In this document: piece after piece, positions 61,518 to 64,000 of the stretch | Position numbering within the stretch: the first letter of the stretch is position 1 | How the letters are laid out: each line of letters starts with the position of its first letter | From: Mantis religiosa | Taxonomy: Eukaryota > Arthropoda > Insecta > Mantodea > Mantidae | DNA: 64,000 bases | Direction of reading: 5' to 3' | Assembly: GCA_030765055.1 (NCBI GenBank) | Contig: CM060947.1 | Location: 99,946,711-100,010,710 of the forward strand | Notes under the pieces: generated by a model | The model's database searches: none | What the model was told of the DNA's origin: nothing | What the model saw: only the letters and a program-made list of their open reading frames with translations | Program-made: the position numbers and the translations under genes

Positions 61518-61525
<8 letters not shown>
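60193..61525 (-). mobile_element. mariner element inserted in hAT
   Basis: The 1333-bp element has TIRs CGAGGGGGGACCCAAAAGCAACCGGA (left) and CGAGGGGGGACACAAAAGAAACCGGA (right, inverted). A TA precedes the left end; at the right the expected TA has become TG and runs into a (GT)n array. Confidence 0.96.
60430..61260 (-). pseudogene. mariner transposase, nearly complete but broken
   Basis: On the minus strand the frame from 61166 to 60717 is open for 149 codons. It has 'ALSGRPSTSRNEENIQKVRN', the HTH 'TIDQISAATGISWSSCQRIL', the linker 'RVAGKFVPRLLTQEHK', and the first catalytic block 'VITGDESWCYVYDPETKQAS'. A one-base loss in a T-run (near 60719) shifts the frame. Beyond it are 'GIVHREFVPPGQTVN', 'FLHHDNAPAHTA' (second D, about 60580) and 'YSLDLTPCDFFLFPRMKK' (third D, about 60480). 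All three catalytic acids are present, unlike in the other mariners here. Start-proximal codons upstream of 61166 read 'FEWFGRFKRG' before a stop. Confidence 0.92.

Positions 61526-61574
<49 letters not shown>
61524..61574. repeat. (GT)n microsatellite at the mariner end
   Basis: About 25 GT units beginning at the last base pair of the mariner. Confidence 0.97.
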
Positions 61575-61576
<2 letters not shown>

Positions 61577-62654
61577 ATATATGGTGAAATTATTTGTTTT
61601 ATTTTTTATGTTTAACAGCTTGTTTCAAGAAAAATTGATTTAAATGCACTGTTTGGGAAGCTAACATTTAATCAACAATCCCTTATTGTCCGGATCTGGT
61701 AGGCTTAGTAATAGCCCCAGTCACAATCCCAGCATACGCCACTGGTTCACACCCAATCCAGACTGATGGTATTGTTAAGTATGTTTAGAATAAACAGTCC
61801 CCTGTCAGTAGATTTACTGACGTCTGACATGTAAAAGATTCTTGCGTGATGAAATTCCAGCGCACTAGCTATGCGTATTGTCCTGGCTATTGACATCATT
61901 ACCGACAAGAAAAGAAAAGAAATTTAACAACAAAAGGTGAAGATTTTCCCATGTTTTGCAAACCTCACTAATTGCCCAGTACTGTGAGAATTTTGCTTCT
62001 TCCCTACCGTAAATATTCTGTTTATAGTCGTTTAATGTTTAAATCATCTTTTTCTCAGAATATCATGGAATTAGGTTTTTTATCAGAATTTCATCACATT
62101 ACTATGCTATGATGCCGTTGAATATCACAATATGCTTAAGAATATGAACAGATCAAAAGAAAGTGAACAGTTTTCCTCTGCATCTTTCTGTTGTAAAATC
62201 ATCGAGTTTCGTACAATTTGCAATAGAAGTTTCCAGGCAGTTACAAATTTTGTGATGCAGGCTCTTTCAATCATTATCACGTACAAATAAAAATAAAAAC
62301 TTTGAAAATGACAATAGATCAGATTAGGAAATCATTAATAGTGTCATGACAGCCGCTGATTACCAATAATAGGGTATGGGCAAGAGCGTCTTCCTGCGAT
62401 AATGGCCGGTCCCCTTCTTAGGGCAATAGACTCTACGTGACGATTGCTATTGTGTGCCACTACATGACTCCCTGCTCAAGCCACTCAGGAATATTCATTT
62501 TCTAAGCAGCTTCTCTTTTTGCAAAATGTCTCGTCTTGTGTGAGTCTATATAGGCATCTAGAGGCAATGAAAAGTTACAAAATCTTCAGCGAGCAGCGCC
62601 GAGTGCAGAAAAGTTTGAATTTTGTCACAGTTTAGGTTTTTTTTTCTTTTTATT
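61575..62654. other. Spacer, possibly hAT 3' flank
   Basis: No gene recognised. The opening 'TTATATATGG' resembles the sequence before the mariner (60181-60190), consistent with continuation of the hAT. Nothing else. Confidence 0.35.
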
Positions 62655-62891
62655 TTTTTTTTTTAATTTACGTCCTCCATCGTTAAGTCATATCGGACGA
62701 TGAATGAAATGGGTGAAATGATGCTCTGAGTGCGAGGTCCATGGAGCCAGGAGTTACCCGACATTCGTTTATCAGGATAAGGGAAACCTCCGGAAAAACC
62801 TTATCCAGGTAACTCACCCTAACCAAGATTCAAACTCGGGACCTCTTAAACGTGAGGCACACACGCTACCATCTACGCCACCGAGGCGGGC
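62655..62891 (-). mobile_element. SINE family A copy
   Basis: Minus-strand full-length copy, with head at 62891-62820 (box B AGTTTGAATCTTGG, altered) and T-rich + strand start. Confidence 0.94.
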
Positions 62892-62930
62892 TAGTTTATT
62901 GTGATAAATACGCGCGTGTGTGTGCGTGCG

Positions 62931-64000
<1,070 letters not shown>

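Overview
The window is nuclear DNA of an arthropod, most likely an insect. It is AT-rich and shows no bacterial-style gene packing. It carries long (ATT)n/(AAT)n arrays, tRNA-derived SINEs and decayed transposons (mariner, Tc1, pogo/Tigger, hAT, Gypsy, RNase H-bearing LINEs, Penelope). The one clear host gene belongs to the Spaetzle/neurotrophin-like cystine-knot family. Species cannot be fixed from sequence alone; the SINE and microsatellite load makes me suspect a large hemimetabolous genome (for example cockroach or termite), but this is a guess.

Host gene. Four phase-compatible coding exons on the + strand (25063-25232, 39565-39716, 45509-45686, 47434-47638) encode at least 234 residues of a secreted protein. 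It has a hydrophobic leader, a linker, and a C-terminal seven-cysteine domain ending in C-x-C. The start codon lies in an upstream exon that I cannot place. Introns of 14.3, 5.8 and 1.7 kb are filled with mobile elements; one mariner ends about 40 bases before the exon 3 acceptor. A second, weak host-gene candidate lies on the minus strand at 48.46-49.14 kb.

Layout. 0-25 kb: a LINE 3' end, an unnamed repeat-borne protein fragment, a TIR-bounded mariner, several SINEs, a Myb/SANT-like pseudogene, a Gypsy element with both LTRs set in an ATT array, and a LINE reverse-transcriptase fragment split by a SINE. 25-48 kb: the Spaetzle-like locus, whose introns hold a Tigger remnant, SINEs, a solo LTR between two diverged copies of a tandem repeat, a DDE transposase tail, two minus-strand LINEs (31-38 kb), a second probable solo LTR, a mariner and a Penelope-like fragment. 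48-64 kb: mostly featureless AT-rich DNA, a Tc1 remnant, a SINE with perfect target duplications, an 850-base compound ATT array, a decayed mariner, a LINE 3' end between two AAT arrays, a hAT element interrupted by a mariner, and another SINE. The window ends inside an AAT array.

None of the mobile-element genes reads as intact. I found no CRISPR array, rRNA, convincing free-standing tRNA gene, or gene cluster suggesting an undescribed multi-gene system. The points most worth following are the Spaetzle-like gene with its TE-crowded exon 3, the in-frame miniature Gypsy element, the possible minus-strand exons, and the compound ATT arrays.
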